Shown: piece by piece, positions 54,866 through 63,851 of the stretch
Layout of the letters: the number at the start of each line of letters is the position of its first letter
How positions within the stretch are numbered: position 1 is the first letter of the stretch
Assembly (NCBI RefSeq): GCF_003208435.1
Contig: NZ_QKMF01000018.1
Span: 1 to 64,000, forward strand
From: Pelagimonas varians
GTDB lineage: Bacteria > Pseudomonadota > Alphaproteobacteria > Rhodobacterales > Rhodobacteraceae
Direction: 5' to 3'
DNA: 64,000 bases
Made by a program: the position numbers and the translations under genes
The notes under the pieces: model-generated
Databases searched by the model: none
Told to the model about the DNA's origin: nothing
What the model saw: only the letters and a program-made list of their open reading frames with translations

Positions 54866-55018
54866 GGGGTGCCCTGTCGCTATTCGCATTCGCTATCGTC
54901 GGGCGCGTGTCTATTGCTTCCCTTTGCGTATGGCAAGATATAGAAGGCGCGACCAAACGCCCGCCCCCAACTTTTCACCTCGGGTTGGATGGGGCCAAAT
55001 TGATAGGAAACCGTTCAT

Positions 55019-55852
55019 ATGACCCAGCGCATTGCCTTCCAAGGAGAGCTCGGAGCCTATTCACATGAAGCGTGTCGTGACGCCCGTCCCGATATGGAAG
55101 CCCTGCCGTGCAACAGTTTTGAGGACGTTTTGGCTGCTGTACGCTCAAAAAAGGCGGATTTGGCAATGTTGCCGGTGGAAAATACCACCTACGGCCGTGT
55201 GGCGGATATTCACCGGATGCTGCCCGAAAGCGGATTGCGCATCATCGACGAAGCTTTTGTGCGGGTGCACATCAGTCTGATGGCCATGCCGGGCGTGCAG
55301 ATCGAAGACCTGAAACTGGTGCGTGCGCATCCGGTTTTGATTCCCCAAGCCGAAGAATTTTTGTCGCGATATGGAATCAAGGGCGAATCTGCGGCGGACA
55401 GCGCGGGGGCAGCCGCAGACATTGCCGCTAAAAAAGAAATGACCGTTGGCGCGCTGGCGTCAGATCTGGCCGCTGAAATCAACGGGTTGCACATTCTTGC
55501 GCGCCACATCGAAGATCACGCCCACAACACAACACGCTTCCTTATCATGTCGCGGGATGCGGAGCATGACCGCCGCGGTGATCATGGCATGATGACCACC
55601 TTTGTGTTTCAGGTCCGCAACATCCCGTCGGCTTTGTACAAGGCCATGGGCGGTTTCGCGACCAATGGCGTCAACATGACGAAACTCGAAAGTTATATGG
55701 TCGGCGGGTCGTTTTCGGCCACGCAGTTCTATGCTGATATCGAGGGCCATCCAGATGATCCTGCGGTGCAGCGCGCGCTAGAAGAACTGGATTACTTCAC
55801 TGATATGCTTGAAATTCTGGGCACTTATCCGCGTGATCCACGGCGTGACTAG
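55019..55852 (+). CDS. pheA: Prephenate dehydratase
   Basis: Converts prephenate to phenylpyruvate in phenylalanine synthesis. The 277-residue protein has the dehydratase domain (IAFQGELGAYSHEA, LPVENTTYGRV, HNTTRFLIMSRD) and a C-terminal ACT domain (TTFVFQVRNIPSALYKAMGGFA, NMTKLESYMVGG) that gives feedback control by phenylalanine. It has no chorismate mutase domain. The end overlaps the convergent ogt gene by four bases. Confidence 0.96.
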   Translation: MTQRIAFQGELGAYSHEACRDARPDMEALPCNSFEDVLAAVRSKKADLAMLPVENTTYGRVADIHRMLPESGLRIIDEAFVRVHISLMAMPGVQIEDLKLVRAHPVLIPQAEEFLSRYGIKGESAADSAGAAADIAAKKEMTVGALASDLAAEINGLHILARHIEDHAHNTTRFLIMSRDAEHDRRGDHGMMTTFVFQVRNIPSALYKAMGGFATNGVNMTKLESYMVGGSFSATQFYADIEGHPDDPAVQRALEELDYFTDMLEILGTYPRDPRRD

Positions 55853-56304
55853 ATCAAAAGACTTGCCGCGCCTTCATGGCGCAGCAAGGCCACCTTGGTT
55901 TCTACGCCGTGGCTGCCTGAAAATCCGCCAAGTCCGGTTGCGGCCAAAACCCGATGGCATGGGATAATCAGGGGAATCGGATTGCCACCGCAGCCGCCAC
56001 CGACGGCTTGGGCAGACACCCCGATATCTTTGGCCAAATCGCCGTATCGACGGGTTTCGCCAAATGGAATCGCATAGATCGCGTCACAGACCTTTTTCTG
56101 AAAATCGCTTCCCCGCACTGACAGCGGCAGGTCAAAAACACGCAAAGTGCCAGCGAAATATGCATCAATTTGCGCTTGCGCCTCTTTCAACAATGGCGTG
56201 GTTTCGCTGTTTCCATATTCTGCCCACTCAACGCGGACAATTGCGTCATCCTTTTGCACAATCTGCATGGGGCCGGTCGGTGTATTTATAAACAAGGTGG
56301 GCAT
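55849..56304 (-). CDS. ogt: O6-methylguanine-DNA methyltransferase
   Basis: A 151-residue suicide DNA-repair enzyme that removes alkyl groups from O6-guanine. The acceptor Cys lies in LIIPCHRVLAATGLGGFSG; the preceding FQKKVCDAIYAIPFGETRRYGDLA and DIGVSAQAVGGGCGGNP blocks are also typical of the family. It has no regulatory Ada domain. It is convergent with pheA and divergent from the HIBADH-like gene. Confidence 0.95.
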   Translation of the reverse strand: MPTLFINTPTGPMQIVQKDDAIVRVEWAEYGNSETTPLLKEAQAQIDAYFAGTLRVFDLPLSVRGSDFQKKVCDAIYAIPFGETRRYGDLAKDIGVSAQAVGGGCGGNPIPLIIPCHRVLAATGLGGFSGSHGVETKVALLRHEGAASLLI

Positions 56305-56409
56305 TGACGCAGGCTAGGGCGCGCGGAGGATTTTGACAACGTGGATGTCGCAAACGGACTCGACAGTCCGCGCGGGTGCAGACACCCTGCGGTCAAACAG
56401 GAGTTTATA

Positions 56410-57354
56410 ATGAAGACAGGTTTCATTGGCCTTGGGGCTGTGGGCGGCAAACTGGCCGGTAACTTAATAAATAACGGCGTGGCTCTGACGGTGTTTGATT
56501 TGGATGCAGATAGGGTCCAAATGTTTGTTGAGAAGGGCGCTACCAGCGCGCAATCTGCGGCAAACATCATGCGCGATTGCGATGTAGTGATCACCTCTTT
56601 GCCCAGCCCTGCCGCGTCCGAGGCGGTGTTGGCGCAAATGTTGCCGGAAATGGACGCGGGCAAAATCTGGGTCGAGATGTCGACCACAGACCCCGTTATG
56701 ATCGCTGAACAATCCGAACGCGTTGCGGCAACAGGGGCAGTCACTGTTGAATCTCCGGTTTCCGGTGGATGCCATCGGGCCGCAACCGGCAACATTTCTA
56801 TTTTTGCGGGCGGTGATCGTGACGCGTTTGAAAAGGTGCTGCCCTTACTGACGATTCTAGGCCGCAACGTGCTGCATACCGGAGAGATCGGCAGCGCATC
56901 CAAATTGAAGGTTATGACCAACTATTTGGCAACTGCGAACTTGCTGACGGTTTGTGAAGCGCTGACCACGATGAAGGCCGCTGGCTTGGATCTGGCGACG
57001 ACCTATGAGGCGATCCGCATCAGTTCCGGCAATTCGTTTGTGCATGAAACCGAAAGCCAGTTGATCCTGTCCGGGTCGCGTGATGTCGATTTTGCCATGG
57101 ATCTTGTGCAAAAGGATATCGGACTGTTTCAGCAATTGGCCGAGGCCCATGATGTGCCGCTGGAAATATCCCCCCAGATCATTGCGATGATCAAAGACGG
57201 GCAGGCGCGCTATGGGCAATCGGCCCAATCGGACCGGATGATTGAACGGCTGGAAGAGGCCACGGGCCTAAGTGTGCGCGCCGATGGCTTCCCGATGGAG
57301 CTGGTGGACGAAAAGCCGCCCGCACGCGGTGCCGAAGTTATACTGAATCGCTAA
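56410..57354 (+). CDS. Beta-hydroxyacid dehydrogenase (HIBADH-like)
   Basis: A 314-residue NAD(P) enzyme of the 3-hydroxyisobutyrate dehydrogenase family. Motifs are MKTGFIGLGAVGGKLAGNL (cofactor), ESPVSGGCHRAATG (substrate) and GSASKLKVMTNYL with the catalytic Lys. Substrate could be 3-hydroxyisobutyrate or a related beta-hydroxyacid. ATG 56410 has AACAGGAG; the longer frame is not conserved. A hairpin separates it from the P450 gene in the same direction. Confidence 0.88.
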   Translation: MKTGFIGLGAVGGKLAGNLINNGVALTVFDLDADRVQMFVEKGATSAQSAANIMRDCDVVITSLPSPAASEAVLAQMLPEMDAGKIWVEMSTTDPVMIAEQSERVAATGAVTVESPVSGGCHRAATGNISIFAGGDRDAFEKVLPLLTILGRNVLHTGEIGSASKLKVMTNYLATANLLTVCEALTTMKAAGLDLATTYEAIRISSGNSFVHETESQLILSGSRDVDFAMDLVQKDIGLFQQLAEAHDVPLEISPQIIAMIKDGQARYGQSAQSDRMIERLEEATGLSVRADGFPMELVDEKPPARGAEVILNR

Positions 57355-57367
57355 AACGCCATTGAGA

Positions 57368-57394
57368 GACCGGTCTTTTCGTTTTAGATCGGTC
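57368..57394 (+). terminator. Hairpin between HIBADH-like and P450 genes
   Basis: A nine-base stem (GACCGGTCT with AGATCGGTC, one wobble) and nine-base loop, followed by CCTTG rather than a T-run. It may attenuate rather than end transcription. Confidence 0.5.
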
Positions 57395-57423
57395 CCTTGA
57401 ACCAAAATGGGACGGACTGGGCA

Positions 57424-58656
57424 ATGACATCCGAGCAGATCATCTTTGACCCGCGATCCGCCGAATTCGCCGCTGACCCTTATCCGGTCTACGCCGCGCT
57501 GCGCCAGCTTGAGACCCCGTATTACTATGAGGATGTTGATAGCTGGATGTTGACCAAAATGGCCGATGTAGAGGCGGTCGCCTCTGACCGGTCCATGGTG
57601 CGCAGTCTGGACGATCAGCTGTCCGAGGCAGAGCGTAAAGCCGCCCAGCGCAAGATTAACTGGCATGAAATGCCGTTTCATGAACGGTTTGTGCAAACAA
57701 ATTTGCTCGAAAGCGAAGGGGCAGTGCACCACCGGCTGCGCACCGTTGTGTTTCGGGAATTCACCAAGAGCATGATCGCCCGTCAACGCGAAGCGATCCA
57801 AAGTTTTGTGGACGGGAAGTTGGAAGCGCTAACCGATCTGGGTGAATTTGATTTCATTGAGGATTTTGCGGCCCATGTACCGGGGCACATTATTGGCCGG
57901 CTGCTGGGTGTGCCGGATGAGCATTGCCCCCAGTTGCGCATTTGGTCGGAAAATGTGGTGCGCTTTTTTGATATCGGCCGCGATGACACGGACAAAGCGA
58001 TTGCCGAACAAGCCACCAAGGAATTCTACCTGTTTTTGATGGATCTGGTGGCCGAACGCCGAAAGAATCCCCAAGAAGACCTGTTGTCCCAGATGATGCT
58101 GCACCGAGAAGCGGGCCGCCTGTCCGAAGATGAATTGATCGCTACGGCGATGTTGATTTTGATGGCCGGGCATGGGTCGACCATCGATGTGTTGGGATCG
58201 GGGATGCATGCCTTACTGCGCTTTCCCGGTCAGCATCAAAAACTACGCGCGGATCCGGCGTTGGTCGGAACAGCGGTCCAGGAAATGTTCCGCTATGAGG
58301 CCCCTTTGCCGTATTTCCACCGCTTCGCCACCAAGGATTGCGAGATCGGCGGGCGATCATTCAAGGCTGGCACACGTTTCGGGCTGCTGTATGGGGCGGC
58401 CAACCGTGATCCGGCGCGCTTCGAACTTCCTGACATGTTTGATATTACCCGTAGCCCGAACCGTCACATTGCATTTGGCAAAGGGGCGCATCTGTGTCTG
58501 GGAAACCATCTTGCGGCGCTGGATATGGATGTGATTTTTTCAACCCTGAACCAGCGTTTCGCCAAGATTGAACTGGCCGGCGGGCCGCCAGAATATAAAC
58601 GCGGGTTGTCTGTGCGCGGTCCCAAGTCGCTCCGGATCGCTGTTACCCCTGTCTAA
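57424..58656 (+). CDS. Cytochrome P450
   Basis: A 410-residue soluble heme monooxygenase of bacterial class I. The ExxR motif is EMFR, and the heme loop is FGKGAHLCLG with its Cys ligand. In the I-helix, the usual AGxET or AGxDT reads AGHGST, so the acidic residue is Gly. Redox partners are not nearby. The substrate is unknown. I start at 57424 (GGGCA before it); a longer start at 57397 is possible. Confidence 0.93.
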   Translation: MTSEQIIFDPRSAEFAADPYPVYAALRQLETPYYYEDVDSWMLTKMADVEAVASDRSMVRSLDDQLSEAERKAAQRKINWHEMPFHERFVQTNLLESEGAVHHRLRTVVFREFTKSMIARQREAIQSFVDGKLEALTDLGEFDFIEDFAAHVPGHIIGRLLGVPDEHCPQLRIWSENVVRFFDIGRDDTDKAIAEQATKEFYLFLMDLVAERRKNPQEDLLSQMMLHREAGRLSEDELIATAMLILMAGHGSTIDVLGSGMHALLRFPGQHQKLRADPALVGTAVQEMFRYEAPLPYFHRFATKDCEIGGRSFKAGTRFGLLYGAANRDPARFELPDMFDITRSPNRHIAFGKGAHLCLGNHLAALDMDVIFSTLNQRFAKIELAGGPPEYKRGLSVRGPKSLRIAVTPV

Positions 58657-58717
58657 GCCGCTTTCCCCGCGCGGGTTTTGCGCGTATTGGGCAATGCAGG
58701 GACATTGAGGGACCGAC

Positions 58718-59197
58718 ATGAGCGATACTGAACTGGCATATATCAAAGCATCCGCACCGCGCCGGGTGATTGGCGCAGGGGCGATGGTCGGCCTTGGTGC
58801 AATGATGCTGTATCTGGCCTTTGCCGCGCCGCCGGAAAACCCGTTTTGGCTGGTGTTTTTGATCGGATGCGGGCTGTTTGCCCTTTGGGTGTCACAGGTG
58901 CTTTGGCAATCTACAGCGCGTAAACTGATCCTGACCGAAGATGCGCTTATGGATGATCAGGGGGTCTTGGTCGCCAAGCTGGACCAGATCGAAAAGGTGG
59001 ATCGGGGTGCCTTTGCGATGAAGCCTTCGAACGGTTTTGTCATTTTTCTCAAGGAACCTTTGCCGCGCGCATGGTATCCGGGCCTGTGGTGGCGGATCGG
59101 CAAACGGGTTGCTGTCGGCGGTGTGACATCGGGCGGTGAAACAAAACCGGTGGCGGATATTATCACCCTAAAAATTTCCAAAGTTCTGGAAGACTAA
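58718..59197 (+). CDS. Small membrane protein with two helices
   Basis: A 159-residue protein of unknown function. Two hydrophobic helices near residues 18-36 (VIGAGAMVGLGAMMLYLAF) and 43-62 (FWLVFLIGCGLFALWVSQV) are followed by a soluble domain with alternating strands (KLILTEDALMDDQGVLVAKL), which could be a PH-like fold. It lies about 60 bases after the P450 gene in the same direction, with a strong terminator after it. Confidence 0.75.
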   Translation: MSDTELAYIKASAPRRVIGAGAMVGLGAMMLYLAFAAPPENPFWLVFLIGCGLFALWVSQVLWQSTARKLILTEDALMDDQGVLVAKLDQIEKVDRGAFAMKPSNGFVIFLKEPLPRAWYPGLWWRIGKRVAVGGVTSGGETKPVADIITLKISKVLED

Positions 59198-59203
59198 AGC
59201 GAC

Positions 59204-59233
59204 ATGGCCGCGCCCGTCACGGGGCGCGGCCAT
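59204..59233. terminator. Terminator between convergent genes at 59.2 kb
   Basis: A perfect 12-base stem (ATGGCCGCGCCC with GGGCGCGGCCAT) and six-base loop. It is located seven bases after the small membrane protein gene and before the pilus genes' 3' end. Confidence 0.85.
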
Positions 59234-59281
59234 TGCCAAAGTCCTGCAAAGGGGTTCGCAAGGCTTTAACAATTTCGCGAT

Positions 59282-59836
59282 TTAGAGGTTTGAAAACACG
59301 ACCTGAGGTGTATAGCGCGGCCGGGTAAAGCTGTATGTCATGATCTCAAAGTCGCTGAGACCGACATCAAAGATTGGTTCATGCAGGTCCCAAGTTTCGA
59401 CCAAAATCAACTGATCGCCACTGTTTGCGGCGGGAAGCCGTGTCGTGAAATCGTCCATATCGCTGTTGCGCAGCACCGACTGATTGCCGCGCCGTTTGGA
59501 CCAAACCACAGACCACGCACCGTCATCTGAATCATATTGCACGACGGTCACCCGCAAGTCGCTGTCAGTGCCGGATGTTTTGGTCAACTCACGCAGCAAT
59601 CTGCGGGCGTTAGAGATGTAAACGCCGCTAATCGGATCAGTCTCGCGTGAAATCATATCGCCAATCACGTAGTTGGCTTTCTGGCTCACGCTTTGTTGGC
59701 GAAAGGCGTCAAAATACACCCATCCCGCGCCGAACAGCCACAGCAAAACGGGTAGGACAATCAACGCTTCGAGGGTGATGTAACCCCGTGTGTCGGCGGA
59801 AAAACGGCGCAGACGCGAAGTCAGAATACCTGTCAT
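59282..59836 (-). CDS. TadE/TadF-like pseudopilin
   Basis: A 184-residue protein with a short basic N-terminus, then the pseudopilin-like helix GYITLEALIVLPVLLWLFGAG with Glu at position +5 from the likely prepilin-type cleavage. The remainder is a beta-rich extracellular domain. AAGGAAAGG precedes ATG 59836; the longer frame is not conserved. It lies 14 bases after the TadE-like gene in a three-gene unit. Confidence 0.82.
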   Translation of the reverse strand: MTGILTSRLRRFSADTRGYITLEALIVLPVLLWLFGAGWVYFDAFRQQSVSQKANYVIGDMISRETDPISGVYISNARRLLRELTKTSGTDSDLRVTVVQYDSDDGAWSVVWSKRRGNQSVLRNSDMDDFTTRLPAANSGDQLILVETWDLHEPIFDVGLSDFEIMTYSFTRPRYTPQVVFSNL

Positions 59837-59850
59837 GATCTGTCCTTTCC

Positions 59851-60381
59851 TTAAGATGGTTCGTGAACAAAGGCCGTGCTGACGACGAGAGCGGTATAGC
59901 CCTCGGAGTCTTTGGCCAAACTTGAACTGATCGTTCCCGCTGGCGTTATCGGCTGGTACTTGTAGCAGACGCGCAGCAGCATCATTTCGTTGGTCCCGCC
60001 GTTCTGGAATGACCGGTGCGGCGTGACATTCAGCGTGGTGTCTGCGCAATCTGCGGCATCGATGATGCCATCCCAGTCTCGCATATCCAGCGATACCATT
60101 TCCAGATGCAGTGTGCTCATACAGCCCGGCAGAACCGCGGCCCCATCGCAAATCGCCTGCTTGATTTCATCAGGATCGGACACTGATCCCAGACGGATGT
60201 CGCGGACTGTGTCGTCCAGGGCGCGTTCTAGCGCTGTTTGGCGAATGGTCACAGTGCCCAACTCAATGGAGGACAAGATCAAAATCAAAAAGACCGGTGT
60301 CCAAAGGGCAAAGGGAATTACCATTGAACCGCGTTCTTCGCGGGTGAAGGTTTTGATGCGGGATCGCAAGGAACGGATCAT
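59851..60381 (-). CDS. TadE-like pseudopilin
   Basis: A 176-residue protein with the segment REERGSMVIPFALWTPVFLILILSS, typical of TadE-like pseudopilins (charged lead, hydrophobic helix), and a Cys-containing extracellular domain. It overlaps the TadG-like gene by four bases. Confidence 0.82.
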   Translation of the reverse strand: MIRSLRSRIKTFTREERGSMVIPFALWTPVFLILILSSIELGTVTIRQTALERALDDTVRDIRLGSVSDPDEIKQAICDGAAVLPGCMSTLHLEMVSLDMRDWDGIIDAADCADTTLNVTPHRSFQNGGTNEMMLLRVCYKYQPITPAGTISSSLAKDSEGYTALVVSTAFVHEPS

Positions 60382-62030
60382 TGGGTCAACCTCAGCATTT
60401 GGAGGGAGCGGGCAATTGAAGAAAAAGTGTCGTTTAGATCCTCTCCATCAACGTCAAAATAATGGGCGGTAGAGGAGGCGCAGTCTTGCATAGCCTCTAG
60501 CCCTGCTGTGGGGGCTTCGACGCCAATCGCATAGACAACAACGCCATTGTCGCGTGCTGCCTGGCAGACCGTCGACAGGTTTGTATCTGCGCTGGATCCG
60601 TTCACAGTTGATCCATATGCGTAATAGGCATCGTAATAGTCGCTATATGGAAGATAGCCGTTTGAATAGGGCGGATAAAAGAACTGGGATGCCACTGCGG
60701 CCGTGCTAAAGCGTGAATACAGCTCAGCATTGGTCATTTGATACAGCTGCGAAGCGCTGGCACCGCTAGGACCGTCAGGTTCGCTTTGGTATTTTGACGA
60801 AGTGTATCCACCGGCCATGCGCAACCAATAATAGGTGTCATTGTTGGTGCCGGAATTGTCGGTCACCCTAAGCGAGTAGCGGTCATCGCTGCGGCTTGTT
60901 GTACCGCGTGTATCAACCCAAGCTTCGGACATGCCGTATTTGAAATCTGACTTAAGGTCGTATTGCGTGGTGTTCTGGCCGTCCGTCATGACCACAACAA
61001 ACTTGAGCGTTTCATAGTCCGCATATTCAGCAGGGCGGTTGGCGTGATCTTCCGCGACATACCCTGCGGCAGACAAGGCTTGAACCGCAGGGCGTGCTGC
61101 CGGATCGAGCAGGGCCGCCCCCCACTTCATCCCAAGATCGATTGCGGTGTTGCCACCTGCATCCAGCGTGTCGATATGTGCTTTGATTGTAGTCGCGTTT
61201 GAACTGTGGGCGATGACCGCGCTGGTTTCACCTGTTGCACACCAAGGTCTGGAAATCGTGCCGCTGCTGGTGCTTGAGTTGTAGGGATCAAAATGGGCAA
61301 GTCGCGACAGTTCGGTTGATGTGCTAACCGCTGTTGCGAGAAAGTCATCGGTCCCAAATGTTGCGCAGCTGGAATAGGCGTGAACGTCTTCGAGATTGAA
61401 ATACTGGCCCACGTTGTCGCCAAGGTTAACGGTCGCATTATAAGGTATCACCGAAATAGACACCATATCCGACCCGTTGTCGGGCAGCATCAAGTCAACA
61501 AAGCCCTTGGCGGCGGTTTGCAGTTGGTCAATTTTGTCACCGCCCATCGATCCGGATATGTCCAGAACCAGAGAGATTTCGATCTTGGTCAACCCGTGTT
61601 CTGCTGCCGCATGGCCAGCTGCTTGCAAGTTGTTCACTCCGATCAAACTCATAAAGTTTGATGGCATTGTTACATGACCGTCTGCGGTTACACGCTTGAA
61701 GTTCAGGCTTTGGTCCACTGTCACACTGCTAAGTGCGTCGGGCATATTCATCGCGCGAAAGTATTCTTCAACGACAAATTCCGGATCCAGGAAGTTTTCC
61801 ATACTGGCCGCTGCCAACACAGCGCGGTCGAGCGTGTTTTGCACTTTGTTGCGTTTCAATTCAGCGTGGATCATATCGATACCAATGCCGCCAAACACCA
61901 TCATGACCAATGCACCGGTGACGGCTATGTAGGACATGGCACCATCTTGGGTCCGCCAAAAGCGGCCCAGAAACGCACTGGTTTTTGACTGAGGCATGGC
62001 TTGTGCGCTCTTCTCTAATGTGATCCGCAT
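60378..62030 (-). CDS. TadG-like protein with von Willebrand A domain
   Basis: A 550-residue surface or secretion protein. The N-terminal Tad helix (AMSYIAVTGALVMMVFGGIG) is followed at about residue 155 by a VWA domain whose MIDAS is DISGSMGG, with a late MTDGQNT block. The C-terminal part is Tyr-rich (FFYPPYSNG, YDAYYAYGS). GGAAGGAAGG precedes ATG 62030. TadG proteins aid Flp pilus or adhesion; no other tad genes are in the window. Confidence 0.85.
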   Translation of the reverse strand: MRITLEKSAQAMPQSKTSAFLGRFWRTQDGAMSYIAVTGALVMMVFGGIGIDMIHAELKRNKVQNTLDRAVLAAASMENFLDPEFVVEEYFRAMNMPDALSSVTVDQSLNFKRVTADGHVTMPSNFMSLIGVNNLQAAGHAAAEHGLTKIEISLVLDISGSMGGDKIDQLQTAAKGFVDLMLPDNGSDMVSISVIPYNATVNLGDNVGQYFNLEDVHAYSSCATFGTDDFLATAVSTSTELSRLAHFDPYNSSTSSGTISRPWCATGETSAVIAHSSNATTIKAHIDTLDAGGNTAIDLGMKWGAALLDPAARPAVQALSAAGYVAEDHANRPAEYADYETLKFVVVMTDGQNTTQYDLKSDFKYGMSEAWVDTRGTTSRSDDRYSLRVTDNSGTNNDTYYWLRMAGGYTSSKYQSEPDGPSGASASQLYQMTNAELYSRFSTAAVASQFFYPPYSNGYLPYSDYYDAYYAYGSTVNGSSADTNLSTVCQAARDNGVVVYAIGVEAPTAGLEAMQDCASSTAHYFDVDGEDLNDTFSSIARSLQMLRLTQ

Positions 62031-62371
62031 CCTGTACCTTCCTTCCGGTCCGTCCGGGAAATAACACATGCAACTAAACGATTTATTGCCTGACTTATGA
62101 CAGGCTAAGATGGCCAAATTTTGGCGTTTTGAACGGCAATTTTAGAGATTTTTATCTATAATTCAGGACATTACACATAGGTTTGAGTGCTTTGTTTCCC
62201 GTGCGTGGACAACGATTGGCGATTGGGCAGGGGGGCGCGGGCCAATTGCGGCGAAAAAAAGGTGAGAAAAAAACCTTTGTGGCGTTAACGTGATTCTCAT
62301 GGCGGCCTTTTTAGGGTGAGCCAACTGACCGGCATTTCGGTTGGTGCCAAATTTTTGCTAGGAGGGCCTTC
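62031..62371. other. 341-bp divergent region (TadG-like / glutamate dehydrogenase)
   Basis: No gene is supported. It should hold both promoters. I see AAAGGT/ACCTTT pairing near 62260-62277 and an imperfect CCAA/TTGG dyad near 62322-62345 just before the dehydrogenase ribosome binding site. Neither is assigned. Confidence 0.5.
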
Positions 62372-63808
62372 ATGTCCGCTGCGCCAGTGAATGAACCGAC
62401 GTTTCGCGAATCCGTCGACCTAATGTATAATCGCGCAGTTGCGTTGATGGACTTGCCGCCCGGCCTTGAGGAAAAAATCAGGGTTTGCAACGCAACCTAT
62501 ATGGTGCGCTTCGGCGTGCGCCTGCGTGGCCAAATTCAGACTTTTGTGGGTTACCGATCAGTTCATTCCGAACATATGGAACCTGTGAAAGGTGGCATTC
62601 GCTATGCTTCGGCAGTGGATCAGGACGAGGTTGAGGCGCTTGCTGCGCTAATGACGTTCAAGTGTGCCTTGGTTGAGGCACCTTTTGGTGGCTCCAAGGG
62701 CGGCTTGTGCCTCGATCCACGCCAATATGACCAGCATGAGCTGGAACAAATCACACGGCGCTTTGCATATGAGTTGATTAAGCGCGACTTGATCCACCCG
62801 TCGCAAAACGTTCCGGCCCCCGACATGGGAACCGGTGAACGCGAGATGGCTTGGATCGCGGATCAATATGCGCGGATGAACACCACGGATATCAATGCAC
62901 GTGCCTGTGTAACGGGCAAACCGCTGAACGCGGGCGGCATTGCGGGCCGGGTCGAAGCGACGGGCAGGGGGGTTCAATACGCGCTGCGCGAGTTTTTCCG
63001 CCACCCCGAAGACATTGCGGCGGCCGGGTTAGAAGGGTCGCTGGATGGCAAGCGGGTCATCGTTCAAGGATTGGGCAATGTGGGCTATCACGCTGCGAAA
63101 TTCCTGCAAAGTGAAGATGGCTGCAAGATTACGGGTATTATCGAACATGATGGCGCACTCTTTAGTTCCGGCGGACTGGATGTGGAGAAAGTGCGGAACT
63201 GGATAATCTCGCATGGTGGAATCACCGGGTATCCGGATGCCAATCACACTGCCGAAGGAACCGCGGTTCTCGAAGAAGAATGTGACATCTTGATCCCTGC
63301 GGCGCTTGAGGGGGTCATAAACCTTTCCAATGCCGACCAGATAAAAGCCAAGCTGATCATCGAGGCGGCGAACGGTCCGGTAACTGCTGGGGCTGATGAC
63401 ATCTTGCGTGACAAGGGCGTTGTGATCATTCCTGACATGTATGCAAATGCAGGCGGGGTAACGGTTTCCTATTTCGAATGGGTCAAAAACCTTAGCCACA
63501 TCCGGTTTGGCCGCATGCAACGCCGCCAAGAAGAAGCGCGCCATCAATTGGTTGTCGATGAGTTGGAGCGGATCGATGAGGCTATGGGGGAAAATTGGAA
63601 CCTGAGCCCGTCGTTTAAGGACAAATACTTAAAAGGGGCGGATGAGCTGGAATTGGTGCGTTCGGGTCTCGATGATACAATGCGGACAGCCTATCAATCT
63701 ATGCGAGAGGTGTGGCACAGCCGCGCCGACGTGAAGGATTTGCGCACTGCGGCCTTCATTGTGGCCATTGAAAAGGTTGCCAAAAGCTATCAGGCCAAGG
63801 GGCTTTAA
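62372..63808 (+). CDS. gdhA: Glutamate dehydrogenase family protein
   Basis: A 478-residue amino-acid dehydrogenase of the Glu/Leu/Phe/Val family. The substrate pocket has GGIRYASAVDQDEVEALAALM, PFGGSKGGLCLDP with the catalytic Lys, and PAPDMGTGEREMAWI. The Rossmann motif is VIVQGLGNVGYHAAKFL. It most likely interconverts glutamate and 2-oxoglutarate with NAD(P). AGGAGGG precedes the ATG. A GC hairpin follows. Confidence 0.92.
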   Translation: MSAAPVNEPTFRESVDLMYNRAVALMDLPPGLEEKIRVCNATYMVRFGVRLRGQIQTFVGYRSVHSEHMEPVKGGIRYASAVDQDEVEALAALMTFKCALVEAPFGGSKGGLCLDPRQYDQHELEQITRRFAYELIKRDLIHPSQNVPAPDMGTGEREMAWIADQYARMNTTDINARACVTGKPLNAGGIAGRVEATGRGVQYALREFFRHPEDIAAAGLEGSLDGKRVIVQGLGNVGYHAAKFLQSEDGCKITGIIEHDGALFSSGGLDVEKVRNWIISHGGITGYPDANHTAEGTAVLEEECDILIPAALEGVINLSNADQIKAKLIIEAANGPVTAGADDILRDKGVVIIPDMYANAGGVTVSYFEWVKNLSHIRFGRMQRRQEEARHQLVVDELERIDEAMGENWNLSPSFKDKYLKGADELELVRSGLDDTMRTAYQSMREVWHSRADVKDLRTAAFIVAIEKVAKSYQAKGL

Positions 63809-63828
63809 GGGAATTACCACGCTTTTGA

Positions 63829-63851
63829 GGGTGCCCGGCGTTCGGGCACCC
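63829..63851 (+). terminator. Hairpin after gdhA
   Basis: A perfect nine-base stem (GGGTGCCCG with CGGGCACCC) and five-base loop, without a T-run. Probably part of a weak terminator. Confidence 0.55.
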
